Below are positions 26,296 through 34,031 of a DNA stretch of 64,000 bases, in pieces. Each line of letters opens with the position of its first letter. Within the stretch, counting starts at the first letter, position 1. The position numbers and the translations under genes are program-made. Where the stretch lies: the NCBI GenBank assembly GCA_944386015.1, contig CALWZK010000001.1, positions 62,001 through 126,000 of the forward strand. Direction: 5' to 3'. The stretch is from an uncultured Faecalibacterium sp. (GTDB taxonomy: Bacteria; Bacillota; Clostridia; Oscillospirales; Ruminococcaceae). The notes beneath the pieces were generated by a model. That model saw nothing but the letters and a program-made list of their open reading frames with translations. It was not told the origin of the DNA and did not search any database.

Positions 26296-27138
26296 TTATC
26301 CCTTGACGGCGCCGGCGATGACGCCCTCAATGATGTATTTCTGGCAGGCGACATACAGGATAATGATGGGGACGATGGCGATGATGATGCAGGCCATCAT
26401 GGGGGCCAGCTCCACCCGGCCGTAGCCGCCGCGGAAATACTGGATGGCCATGGGGATGGTGCGGTATTTCTTGATGTCCAGCACCAGGGTGGGCAGCAGG
26501 TAGTCGTTCCAGACCCACATGGTCTCGAGGATGGCGGTGGAGATCATGGTGGGCTTGAGGATGGGGAACACGATGCGGAAGAACAGCTGCACCGGGTTGC
26601 ACCCGTCGATCATGGCCGATTCCTCGATCTCGATGGGGACGCTCTTCATAAAGCCGGTGAACATGAACACCGCCAGACCCGCGCCGAAGCCGAGGTAGAT
26701 GATGCAGATGTTCCAGGGGGTGTTCAGCTTGAGGGTGTCGGCGGTCTTGGACAGGGTGAACATGACCATCTGGAAGGGGACCACCATCGAAAAGACGATC
26801 AGCAGGTTCATCCCCTTGGACAGCAGGTTGTTGACGCGGGTCAGGTACCAGCCGCACATCGAGCAGCACAGCAAGATCAGGAACACGCTGGAGACGGTGA
26901 TGACCAGGCTGTAGAAAAAGCTGGACAGGAAGTCCATCTTGACGATGCCGTAGATGTAGTTGGCCGCGCCGGCAAAATTCTCGGCGGTGGGCAGGGCAAA
27001 GACGGTGGAGGTGGTGAAGCTGCCCTCCACCTTCAGGCTGTTCAGGAAGATCAGCACCACCGGGTAGACCCACAGCAGGCAGAGAACAGCCATCACGACG
27101 GTGAGGATGTTATCGTACAGACGTTTTGCTTTAGCCAT
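26296..27138 (-). CDS. carbohydrate ABC transporter permease, MalG type
   Basis: The 280-residue CUT1 permease has six hydrophobic helices and the EAA loop EIEESAMIDGCNPVQLFFRI that docks with the ATPase. Its ATG overlaps the stop of the partner permease (TGATG), and AGGAGG lies 10 nt upstream. No ATPase gene is in the cluster, so it likely uses a shared MsmK/UgpC-type ATPase, usual in Firmicutes. Substrate is probably maltodextrin, from the malQ neighbour. Confidence 0.93.
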   Translation of the reverse strand: MAKAKRLYDNILTVVMAVLCLLWVYPVVLIFLNSLKVEGSFTTSTVFALPTAENFAGAANYIYGIVKMDFLSSFFYSLVITVSSVFLILLCCSMCGWYLTRVNNLLSKGMNLLIVFSMVVPFQMVMFTLSKTADTLKLNTPWNICIIYLGFGAGLAVFMFTGFMKSVPIEIEESAMIDGCNPVQLFFRIVFPILKPTMISTAILETMWVWNDYLLPTLVLDIKKYRTIPMAIQYFRGGYGRVELAPMMACIIIAIVPIIILYVACQKYIIEGVIAGAVKG

Positions 27139-27989
27139 CAGGACTGCACCTCCTTGGAGCGGGTGAAGCGGAGCTGCACCAGCGAGATCACAACGACGAT
27201 CAGGAAGAAGACCACGGCCTTGGCCTGGCCGATGCCCTTCCACTGGGCGCCGCTGCGGCCGTAGAAGGTGGAGTAGATGTTGAGGGCCAGCATCTCGCTC
27301 AGGTTGGAGGGCTCGCCGCCGGTCAAAGCCACGTTCTGGTCAAACAGCTTGAAGCTGTTGGTCAAAGTCAGGAAGGTGCAGATGGTAATGCTGGGCATCA
27401 CCAGGGGCACCTTGATCTTGAACAGGATTTCCCGGCTGGTGGCGCCGTCAATCTTGGCGGCCTCGATCAGGTCGTTGGGGACGCTCTGAAGCCCGGCGAT
27501 GTAGATGATCATCATGTAGCCGATCTGCTGCCAGCACATCAGGATCACCAGGCCGATGAAGCCGTAGTGCTCATCCAGGGCCAGCAGGGGCTTGCCCAGG
27601 TTGGCCAAAACGCCGTTGAGCAGGATCTGCCAGATGTAGCCCAGCAGAATGCCGCCGATCAGGTTGGGCATGAAGTAGACGGTGCGGAACAGGTTGGTGC
27701 CCCGGATGCCCCGGGTCAGAACCAGGGCGATGGCAAAGGCAAACACGTTGATCAGGATGGTGGATACCACCGTAAAGGCAGCGGTGAACCAGAAGGCGTG
27801 GGTGAAGGTCTCATCCTGGAACACCCGGATGTAGTTGTCCAGGCCCACGAAGGTGGTCTTGGAGACGGTGGTGAACCGCTGGAAGGACAGATAAACGCCC
27901 CAGATAAAGGGCCAGATGAAGCCGATGATGAATGCCAGCAGGGTGGGCAGCACAAACACCGGCCAGTATTTGCTGATGGTTTTTTGCAT
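27138..27989 (-). CDS. carbohydrate ABC transporter permease, MalF type
   Basis: The 283-residue CUT1 permease starts MQKTISKYWPVFVLP at an ATG with AGGAGG 9 nt upstream. It has six membrane helices and the EAA-type loop DLIEAAKIDGATSREILFKI. It pairs with the downstream MalG-type protein to form the membrane channel. It is separated from the upstream binding-protein gene by a terminator hairpin, so it is expected at lower levels than the binding protein. Confidence 0.93.
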   Translation of the reverse strand: MQKTISKYWPVFVLPTLLAFIIGFIWPFIWGVYLSFQRFTTVSKTTFVGLDNYIRVFQDETFTHAFWFTAAFTVVSTILINVFAFAIALVLTRGIRGTNLFRTVYFMPNLIGGILLGYIWQILLNGVLANLGKPLLALDEHYGFIGLVILMCWQQIGYMMIIYIAGLQSVPNDLIEAAKIDGATSREILFKIKVPLVMPSITICTFLTLTNSFKLFDQNVALTGGEPSNLSEMLALNIYSTFYGRSGAQWKGIGQAKAVVFFLIVVVISLVQLRFTRSKEVQS

Positions 27990-28034
27990 GAGAAGTACCT
28001 CCTGAGATCCTTTCAGGTTTGGGGGACAATAAAA

Positions 28035-28065
28035 GCAGGGGCGGGCCGTTGCTGCCCGCCCCTGC
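28035..28065 (-). terminator. intercistronic hairpin between binding protein and permeases
   Basis: The stem GCAGGGGCGGGC / GCCCGCCCCTGC is followed on the minus strand by TTTTATT. It lies inside the operon and would let only part of the transcripts continue into the permeases. Confidence 0.75.
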
Positions 28066-28105
28066 CGGATGTCCCATGCTGTCACAGCGGGCAGCGGCCG
28101 GAGGC

Positions 28106-29446
28106 TCAGCCGTTGGCCAGCTGATACTCGGTGGCCCAGTTGTCCACGAAGGCGCTGACCACATCATCCCAGGTGCCGGTGCCGGCTGCGTAGGCAGTCA
28201 GGGCGCTGCCCAGCATGTTCTTCCACTCCTCGGAAGGCATGGTGGAGAAGCACCAGTCCACAGGGGTCTTGCCCTCGGCGACATACTCATCCGCGATGGC
28301 GTTCAGGGGGTTGGTGGGGGCCTTGGCCTTCTTGAAGGGGATCACGAAGCCCATGTCGTCGGCCATGGCAGCGGTGCCTTCCTCACTGGAAACGCACCAG
28401 TAGATGAAGTCCAGGGTGGCCTGGATGTCTTCCTCAGAGGAATTGTTGTTGACGCACCAGTAGTTCTCGGAGCCGGTGCACAGGCCCTGGTTCTCCTCGC
28501 CGTCCACACCGATGTAGATGGGCAGCATGCCCAGGTTGTCGTCGCCCAGATCCTTGATGTCGGTGTAGGCCCAGGTGCCGTTCTGATAGAAGACAGCCTG
28601 CTTGTTCACAAACTCAGACACGGCGTCGTTGCCGGTCTTGCTGGCCAGAACGGTGGGGTCGCAGGTGGAGTCGGTGATGTACAGATCAAAGATCTGCTTG
28701 TAGTTGTCCAGATAGGTACCCTTGATGGCGGGAGTGGAGCTGATGCCGTCGGCCTTGTACTCGTAGTAGATGGGCAGGTTGGCCAGGTGGGTCTTGAACC
28801 GCCAGTCAGAGGAGGAATCCATGCCGGCGGAGGTGAAGGCGCCCTGGATGCCCAGCTCGTCCTTGCGGGCCTGGATATCATCGGCGGCGGCCTTCAGGGT
28901 GGCGAAGCTGTTGATGTCCTCCTGGGCGTAGCCGGCGGCGGTCAGCAGCTCTTTGTTGTAGATGATGCCGTAGGTCTCGATGACGTAGGCAATGGCGGGG
29001 ACGGCGTCGCCGTCCTTCAGGGCGAAGGAATCGCTGGTCAGTTCGCCGTACAGGGCGGAACCGGACAGGTCATAGCAGTAATCCTTCCAGTTGGCCAGGC
29101 CCACAGGACCGTTGACCTGGAACAGGGTGGGAGCTTCGCTCTTTTCCATCTCGCTCATCAGGGTGGTCTCGTACTGGTTGGCGGCGGCGGTCACCACGGT
29201 GACAGGTACGCCGGTGGACTCAGTATAAGCAGCGGCCAGGTTCTGCCAGGCCTCGTCCTGCTCGGGCTTGAAGTTCAGGTAATAGACCTTGCCGCCCGAT
29301 GCAGAAGCGGTGGTGGAACCAGCAGTGCTGGAACCGGTGGAAGCGGCGGTGGAATTGCTGGAAGAACCACAGGCAGCCAGAACGCCGGCAGCGGACACTG
29401 CGCCGGCGGCCTTCAGGAAGTTGCGGCGGGAAATCATCTTTTTCAT
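28106..29446 (-). CDS. sugar ABC transporter substrate-binding lipoprotein
   Basis: The 446-residue protein has a twin-arginine-like start (SRRNFLK) and a lipobox LAAC, then a Ser/Thr/Ala-rich linker and a family 1 solute-binding fold beginning KVYYLNFKPEQDEAWQNLA. It captures the sugar outside and delivers it to the two downstream permeases. AAGGAG precedes the ATG. It follows the LacI regulator gene by 74 nt. Context (malQ, LacI) suggests maltodextrin; the pocket cannot be read from sequence alone. Confidence 0.93.
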   Translation of the reverse strand: MKKMISRRNFLKAAGAVSAAGVLAACGSSSNSTAASTGSSTAGSTTASASGGKVYYLNFKPEQDEAWQNLAAAYTESTGVPVTVVTAAANQYETTLMSEMEKSEAPTLFQVNGPVGLANWKDYCYDLSGSALYGELTSDSFALKDGDAVPAIAYVIETYGIIYNKELLTAAGYAQEDINSFATLKAAADDIQARKDELGIQGAFTSAGMDSSSDWRFKTHLANLPIYYEYKADGISSTPAIKGTYLDNYKQIFDLYITDSTCDPTVLASKTGNDAVSEFVNKQAVFYQNGTWAYTDIKDLGDDNLGMLPIYIGVDGEENQGLCTGSENYWCVNNNSSEEDIQATLDFIYWCVSSEEGTAAMADDMGFVIPFKKAKAPTNPLNAIADEYVAEGKTPVDWCFSTMPSEEWKNMLGSALTAYAAGTGTWDDVVSAFVDNWATEYQLANG

Positions 29447-29520
29447 AGTTCTTCTCCTTCATTATCGTGTCATAAGGTGTGTATTTCATTCTGTCCCAGG
29501 CGGGGCAGAAGAGAGACGAA

Positions 29521-30537
29521 TCAGTCGGCGGAGCCGCCCCGGGGCGGGCGGACGCTTTCCCCCTCCTGAATGGTGGGGGCGAGGATGACGGTCTGGGCCG
29601 GGGTGCCGTGCTCGATCTGGCGGATCAGCAGCTCAACGCAGCGCAGTGCCAGTTCCCCGGTGGGCTGGACCATGGATGCCAGGGCTGGCACGCAGTACCG
29701 GGACATCGAGATGCCGTCAAAGCCGATCACCGACACATCCTCCGGCACCTTGTACCCGGCGCTGGCCAGGGCCCGGATGGCCCCGATGGCGATCACATCG
29801 CTCATGGCAAAGAGGGCGGTGAACTGGGCCCGGCGGGCCAGCAGCCCGTTCATGGTGTTGTAGGCGGCCTCGAAACTGTAGTTGGACAGGCCGTAGAGCT
29901 GGGGGTCAAAGATGAGGCCGTTGTCCTCCATGGCCTGCTGGGCGCCCAGGCGGCGCATTTTGCTGGGGTAGCTGGTGGTTGGCCCGCCGATGACGCAGAT
30001 CTTCCGGTGGCCCTTGGCGATCAGATAGGTGACAGCCTGGTAGGCCGCCGCCTTGTCATCCACCCCCACCATGGACAGGTTGGGGAAGCTCAGCTCCTCT
30101 GACACCACGGTGGCCAGGACGGCCGGGATGGTGATGGAGTCGAAACTCTGGCGAAAGTTCTCCACGTTGCCCCCCAGGAAGATGATTCCCTTGGGCTTGA
30201 TTTCCCGGAGAATCTTTTCGGCGGCCTCCATCTCGTTGGCGTTTTCATCCAGGTAGGAGACGATGCCGCTGTAGCCGTACAGCCCCACCACATGCTGCAG
30301 GTGGACCAGGAAATCCGCGAAGAACATATTCTGGGTGCCCTTCACCACAAAGACCACGCTGCGGGACTGCTGGATTTTCAGCTGGCGGGCGTTGGTGTTG
30401 GGCACAAAGCCCACCTCCCGCATGATCCGCAGCACATGCTCCTTGGTTTCGGGTCGGACATCGGGCCGGTCATTGATGACCCGTGAAATGGTGCTGACCG
30501 AGCAGCCGCTGATGCGGGCGATGTCTTTGATCGTCAT
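29521..30537 (-). CDS. LacI-family transcriptional regulator
   Basis: The 338-residue repressor has the N-terminal helix-turn-helix TIKDIARISGCSVSTISRVIND and the hinge region (FVPNTNARQLKIQQS), then a periplasmic-binding-protein-like sugar domain. AAGGAG precedes the ATG. It is the first gene of the transporter-malQ cluster, and a LacI-type palindrome covers its own start site, so it likely represses itself and the operon until the transported sugar or a derivative binds. Confidence 0.93.
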   Translation of the reverse strand: MTIKDIARISGCSVSTISRVINDRPDVRPETKEHVLRIMREVGFVPNTNARQLKIQQSRSVVFVVKGTQNMFFADFLVHLQHVVGLYGYSGIVSYLDENANEMEAAEKILREIKPKGIIFLGGNVENFRQSFDSITIPAVLATVVSEELSFPNLSMVGVDDKAAAYQAVTYLIAKGHRKICVIGGPTTSYPSKMRRLGAQQAMEDNGLIFDPQLYGLSNYSFEAAYNTMNGLLARRAQFTALFAMSDVIAIGAIRALASAGYKVPEDVSVIGFDGISMSRYCVPALASMVQPTGELALRCVELLIRQIEHGTPAQTVILAPTIQEGESVRPPRGGSAD

Positions 30538-30600
30538 CTGGCAGCAGCTCCTTTCTCTGTCAGGCCGGTGTAAACAACCGGCTTGTTCGGTACCGTTTGC

Positions 30601-30650
30601 GGAAACGTTCCCGACGAGTTTATTATGGCACAGATGCCCAAAAAAAGCAA
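30601..30650 (-). promoter_or_regulatory. lacI promoter with LacI-type operator
   Basis: On the minus strand TTGCTT (30645-30650), a 17-bp spacer and CATAAT (30622-30627) form the promoter. Just downstream the palindrome GGAAACGTTCCC (30601-30612), with the central CG typical of LacI-family sites, covers the expected start of transcription. A second small palindrome, CGGTACCG, lies about 10 bp further on. Confidence 0.75.
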
Positions 30651-30856
30651 TAACATTTCACAAAATTTGGAAATATCATCTTAGGACAGAATGCCTTTTT
30701 GTGCAGGTTGGGGTGACGCAGAAGCGGAAATGCCGGAACTACCGGTTATTTCCGGTAATTATGTGAAAATACCGATGCACTCCGGCTGAAAACGCCAGGA
30801 TTCGGCGCAGACAGGACGATTTTCAGAGCGGTTTTCTGAAAGCAGGGCAAGGGTGC
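30651..30856. other. divergent intergenic region
   Basis: No gene is seen. It contains repeats of ACCGGT/TCCGGTA type (about 30735-30762) and an inverted repeat TTTCAGA...TCTGAAA (about 30820-30841) near the next promoter. These are possible regulator sites without a known owner. Confidence 0.35.
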
Positions 30857-30885
30857 TTGTCCCGAAAAAAGGTTGGTGCTATACT
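30857..30885 (+). promoter_or_regulatory. promoter of the amidotransferase-like gene
   Basis: TTGTCC (30857-30862), a 17-bp spacer ending in TGC, and TATACT (30880-30885). Confidence 0.75.
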
Positions 30886-30934
30886 GTCCCCGAGGACAGC
30901 CCGGAAGGCTGCCCGCGAAAGAGAGGGATGGACG

Positions 30935-31642
30935 ATGTCAAAGAAACCTGTCGTTGGCCTTGTGCCCATGGTAAATGAGGAAAAAAGCCGCTGTGAGATG
31001 CCCTGGAGCTACTGCCGGGCGCTGGAAGGGGCCGGGGCCCTGCCGGTGATCCTGCCCCTGCTGACCGACCCGGCCGACCTAGCCCAGGCCGTGTCTGTGT
31101 GCAGCGGGATACTGCTGACCGGCGGGCCGGATGTGGACCCTGCCCGCTATGGGGAGGAGACGCTGCCGGCCTGCGGCCAGATCATCCCCCAGCGGGACGA
31201 GATGGAAGATCTGCTGTTTCAGGCAGCCCTGGCGGCGGACAAACCGGTGCTGGGGATCTGCCGGGGCGTCCAGGCCATGAATGTGGCCCTGGGGGGCACC
31301 CTCTGGCAGGATCTGCCCACCCAGGTGGGCGGGCCTCTGATCCACAGCCAGTCCAGGCCCTATGACAAGACCTGGCACAAAGTCTCGGTGACGCCGGGCA
31401 CCCCTCTGGCCGAGCTGCTGGGGGTGGAGGAGCTGGCTGTGACCAGCCGGCACCACCAGGCGGTCAAGGATGTAGCCCCCGCTCTGAAAACCATGGCCTA
31501 TGCGCCGGACGGCGTGGTGGAAGCGGTCTGGATGCCGGGCAAACGGTTTGTCTGGGGAGTCCAGTGGCACCCGGAAAGCGTATACCAGACCAGCCAGGCC
31601 AGCCAGAAACTGTTTGCCGCCTTTGTGAACCAGTGCCGGTAA
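30935..31642 (+). CDS. class I glutamine-amidotransferase-like hydrolase (PuuD type)
   Basis: The 235-residue protein resembles gamma-glutamyl-gamma-aminobutyrate hydrolase. It has ILLTGGPDVDPARYGEE, the nucleophile elbow GICRGVQAMN and the catalytic HPE near the C-terminus (GVQWHPES). PuuD-like enzymes release GABA or glutamate from gamma-glutamyl amines. No other putrescine genes are nearby, so the substrate is open. The ATG has GAGAGGG upstream. A GNAT gene follows after 10 nt, suggesting co-transcription. Confidence 0.88.
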   Translation: MSKKPVVGLVPMVNEEKSRCEMPWSYCRALEGAGALPVILPLLTDPADLAQAVSVCSGILLTGGPDVDPARYGEETLPACGQIIPQRDEMEDLLFQAALAADKPVLGICRGVQAMNVALGGTLWQDLPTQVGGPLIHSQSRPYDKTWHKVSVTPGTPLAELLGVEELAVTSRHHQAVKDVAPALKTMAYAPDGVVEAVWMPGKRFVWGVQWHPESVYQTSQASQKLFAAFVNQCR

Positions 31643-31652
31643 GGGAGGCGCT

Positions 31653-32123
31653 ATGGAAGTACGTTCTCTGAGCCAGCAGGATGGATGCACCATTTGCAGC
31701 TGGCAATACCCGGAGCCTTACGGGGTCTACAATTTGCCTGCCTGGGAGGAGATGCAGCGGCAGGGCATCGGCTTTGCCAACCCGCTGAAAGCCCGGAATT
31801 TTTACGGCTTTTGGGAAGATCATGCCCTGATCGGGTTTGTCAACTTGATGGAAGAGGATGCCGGTGTGTTTGTGGGCATCGGGGTGGAACCGTCCCGATG
31901 CGGACAACACAAAGGCAGCGCCATCCTTCGGCAGGCGGTACAGATGGCCGGCCGCCTTTACCCGGGCAAGAGGCCCTATTTGGAGGTGCGCACCTGGAAC
32001 CAGCGGGCCATCCGCTGCTATCAAAGGGCGGGATTCCAGATCGACGGTGAGCCCTTTCAGCAGACAACCGGGGCCGGAAAAGGAACCTTTTACCGGATGG
32101 TTTATACAGGAATGCCGGAATGA
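31653..32123 (+). CDS. GNAT-family N-acetyltransferase
   Basis: The 156-residue protein has a GNAT fold: FYGFWEDHALIGFVNLMEEDAGVFVGIGVEPSRCGQHKG contains the acetyl-CoA loop (residues about 80-90), and NQRAIRCYQRAGF is the C-terminal GNAT signature. The substrate is unknown. GGGAGG lies 7 nt before the ATG. It shares a transcript with the preceding amidotransferase-like gene. Confidence 0.85.
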   Translation: MEVRSLSQQDGCTICSWQYPEPYGVYNLPAWEEMQRQGIGFANPLKARNFYGFWEDHALIGFVNLMEEDAGVFVGIGVEPSRCGQHKGSAILRQAVQMAGRLYPGKRPYLEVRTWNQRAIRCYQRAGFQIDGEPFQQTTGAGKGTFYRMVYTGMPE

Positions 32124-32127
32124 AAAA

Positions 32128-32163
32128 AGCGCCCGTGCAGCGTGAGGCTGCACGGGCGCTTTG
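32128..32163. terminator. bidirectional terminator
   Basis: The stem AGCGCCCGTGCAGC / GCTGCACGGGCGCT serves both converging genes. The minus strand has a TTTTTT tail; the plus tail is short. Confidence 0.85.
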
Positions 32164-32175
32164 TGGTGTTGAAGG

Positions 32176-32667
32176 TCAGTGTTCCAGATAGATGGCGGAC
32201 AGCAGGGCTTTGCCGGCGGCGGTGCGGAACAGATGATCCCGGGCCGCCTCGATGGCAGCGCGGGGATAGCTGCTCTCGTCGGCGTTCACCAGATAGTCCG
32301 CCTCCAGCAGGATGCGGAAGTCGGGGTCCTCCCCGGCGGAGGGGGTATGGTGATGGCTCACCAGCCACACCACCCGGTCGATGGCCTCGGGGGACAGGCC
32401 GCTGTCCTGAAGGAAGGCCCGGGCCAGGGGCCCGCCTTCCTGTTCCTGATAGGTGCCGTCGGTGCTGCCGTATTTGATGCGGCAGAGGGGACAGGCGATG
32501 TCGTGGAGCAGGGCCGCAGCTTCCAGAATGGTCTCGGCCTCAGCGGGCAGGCCCTCGGCAACGCCGATGGTTCGGGCATAGCTGTACACCTTCAGCAGAT
32601 GGTTGATGTCGTGCAGATTGCCGTCTGATTCACGGATGATCTTCTGGGCAATGCGGGAAATCAGCAT
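32176..32667 (-). CDS. HD-domain phosphohydrolase
   Basis: The 163-residue protein carries the HD metal site: H in DINHLLKVYSYA, H-D in ALLHDIACP, HHH in VSHHHTPS and a final Asp. Such small HD proteins hydrolyse nucleotides or phosphates; the substrate is unknown. It resembles YqeK-like or predicted HD-superfamily hydrolases. AAGGAGG lies about 8 nt before the ATG. It lies downstream of a broken EAL gene on the same strand. Confidence 0.85.
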   Translation of the reverse strand: MLISRIAQKIIRESDGNLHDINHLLKVYSYARTIGVAEGLPAEAETILEAAALLHDIACPLCRIKYGSTDGTYQEQEGGPLARAFLQDSGLSPEAIDRVVWLVSHHHTPSAGEDPDFRILLEADYLVNADESSYPRAAIEAARDHLFRTAAGKALLSAIYLEH

Positions 32668-32685
32668 AAAAGAAAGCCTCCTTGT

Positions 32686-33182
32686 TCAAGAACGCGGGCC
32701 CTGGGGCGAGAACAGATATCCCTGCATCAAAGAACAGTGGAGCCCGTTAAGAACATTCAGCTCTTCGATGGTTTCCACCCCTTCGCAGCAGGTGCGGACC
32801 TGGTTGCCGCCGGCCAGCTCCAGAATGTTGTTCAGCAGACGGTAGTTGTAGGCGCTGTTCTGGATGCCGGTGACAAAGCAGCGGTCGATTTTGATCTCAT
32901 CCACCGCCATCTCCTTCAGCCGGCTGAGGCTGGAATAGCCGGTGCCGAAATCGTCCACCGAGATTTCGATGCCGTGTTTGCGCCACCGGTGGAACAGCCG
33001 GTTGAGATAAGGGTGCAGACGGTTTTGGATATGGCAAAAAGATCGTCTGCCGTCTCAAAGTTTTGGGACAGATAAAAAAGATGATCTGAAAAACTGTAAT
33101 AAAAATAATAGCCCCTGGTACTCTCGCTGAGTTGGTTGAGAATCAATGCAGCTTCGGCCGGGTTGGCAAAGGGACTTTCCAT
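32686..33182 (-). pseudogene. collapsed EAL-domain (c-di-GMP phosphodiesterase) gene
   Basis: An intact promoter (TGC-TATAAT, -10 at 33221-33226) and start (ATG 33182 with GTGAGG) lead into MESPFANPAEAALILNQLSE and about 55 more residues, then the frame breaks. The last third of an EAL domain follows in another frame: VDDFGTGYSSLSRL, IKIDRCFVTGI and a final CEGVETIEELNVL...QGYLFSPQ. The middle (any GGDEF and the catalytic EAL motif) is missing, so a large internal deletion plus frameshift removed the activity. The product cannot degrade c-di-GMP. Confidence 0.85.
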
Positions 33183-33278
33183 GGATTTAGCCTCACTTTT
33201 CCCCAAAACACGTTTCTTTTATTATAGCACTCTGAAACGGACAGTGCTATCTTTTTTCTGCTTTTGTCGAAAAAAGAA

Positions 33279-33320
33279 ACACCCCAGCGTGATGCCTTCA
33301 GGGCGTCACACTGGAGTGTT
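33279..33320 (-). terminator. terminator after the acetyltransferase gene
   Basis: Hairpin ACACTCCAGTGTGACGCC / GGCATCACGCTGGGGTGT with a TTTCTTTTTT tail on the minus strand. Confidence 0.8.
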
Positions 33321-33401
33321 GATTGATAAGGGCAGGGGTGAAAGGCAGGCATCAGAGCTGCCTCTTAAAGAGCGGCTGCTCTGCCGGGGCAGAGGAAGGA
33401 A

Positions 33402-34019
33402 TTACCGGCCCAGGTTGTCCCAGTCGATCTTCCGGTCCCGGTAGAAATATTCCCGGTCGTGTTCACTGATGGGGCGGAGCACCCGGCAGGGGTTGCCCAC
33501 TGCCACCACATTGGCGGGAATGTCTTTGGTGACCACGCTGCCGGCGCCGATGACCGAGTTGTCCCCGATGGTCACCCCCGGCACCACGATCACCCCCGAC
33601 CCCAGCCAGCAGTTGCGGCCGATGCGGATGGGCAGGTTGTACTGGTAACCCTTTTCCCGCAGCTCGGGGAGGATGGGATGGTTGGGGGTGGCCAGCGTGC
33701 AGTGGGGGCCAAACATGGTGCAGTCCCCCACATAGATGTGGGTGTCATCCACGCAGGTCAGGCCGAAGTTGGCGTAGACGTTGTTGCCGAAATGGACAAA
33801 CCTGCCGCCCCAGTTGGCGTAGAAGGGGGGCTCAATCCAGCAGTTCTCCCCGCACTCTGCCAGCATCTCGTGGAGCATCTGGGCCCGCTTGGCCCGCTGG
33901 GTGGGGCGGGTCTGGTTGTAGTCGTAGAGCCGTTCCAGGCACTGGTCCTGGACAGAGAGCAGTTCGCCGGCATTGGGGTCATAAATCTGCTGGCTGTGCA
34001 GCGCTTCCTCAAAACCCAT
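33402..34019 (-). CDS. maltose/galactoside O-acetyltransferase family protein
   Basis: The 205-residue left-handed beta-helix enzyme has an N-terminal maltose-acetyltransferase-like helix and hexapeptide repeats (FVHFGNNVYANFG, IYVGDCTMFGPHC, GRNCWLGSGVIVVPGVTIGDNSVIGAGSVVTKDIP). It transfers acetyl from acetyl-CoA to a sugar, as LacA or Maa do, often to detoxify non-metabolised sugars. AAGGAGG precedes the ATG. It lies 12 nt after the alpha-galactosidase, so acetylation of galactosides is the likely role. Confidence 0.92.
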   Translation of the reverse strand: MGFEEALHSQQIYDPNAGELLSVQDQCLERLYDYNQTRPTQRAKRAQMLHEMLAECGENCWIEPPFYANWGGRFVHFGNNVYANFGLTCVDDTHIYVGDCTMFGPHCTLATPNHPILPELREKGYQYNLPIRIGRNCWLGSGVIVVPGVTIGDNSVIGAGSVVTKDIPANVVAVGNPCRVLRPISEHDREYFYRDRKIDWDNLGR

Positions 34020-34031
34020 GGTGGGCCTCCT

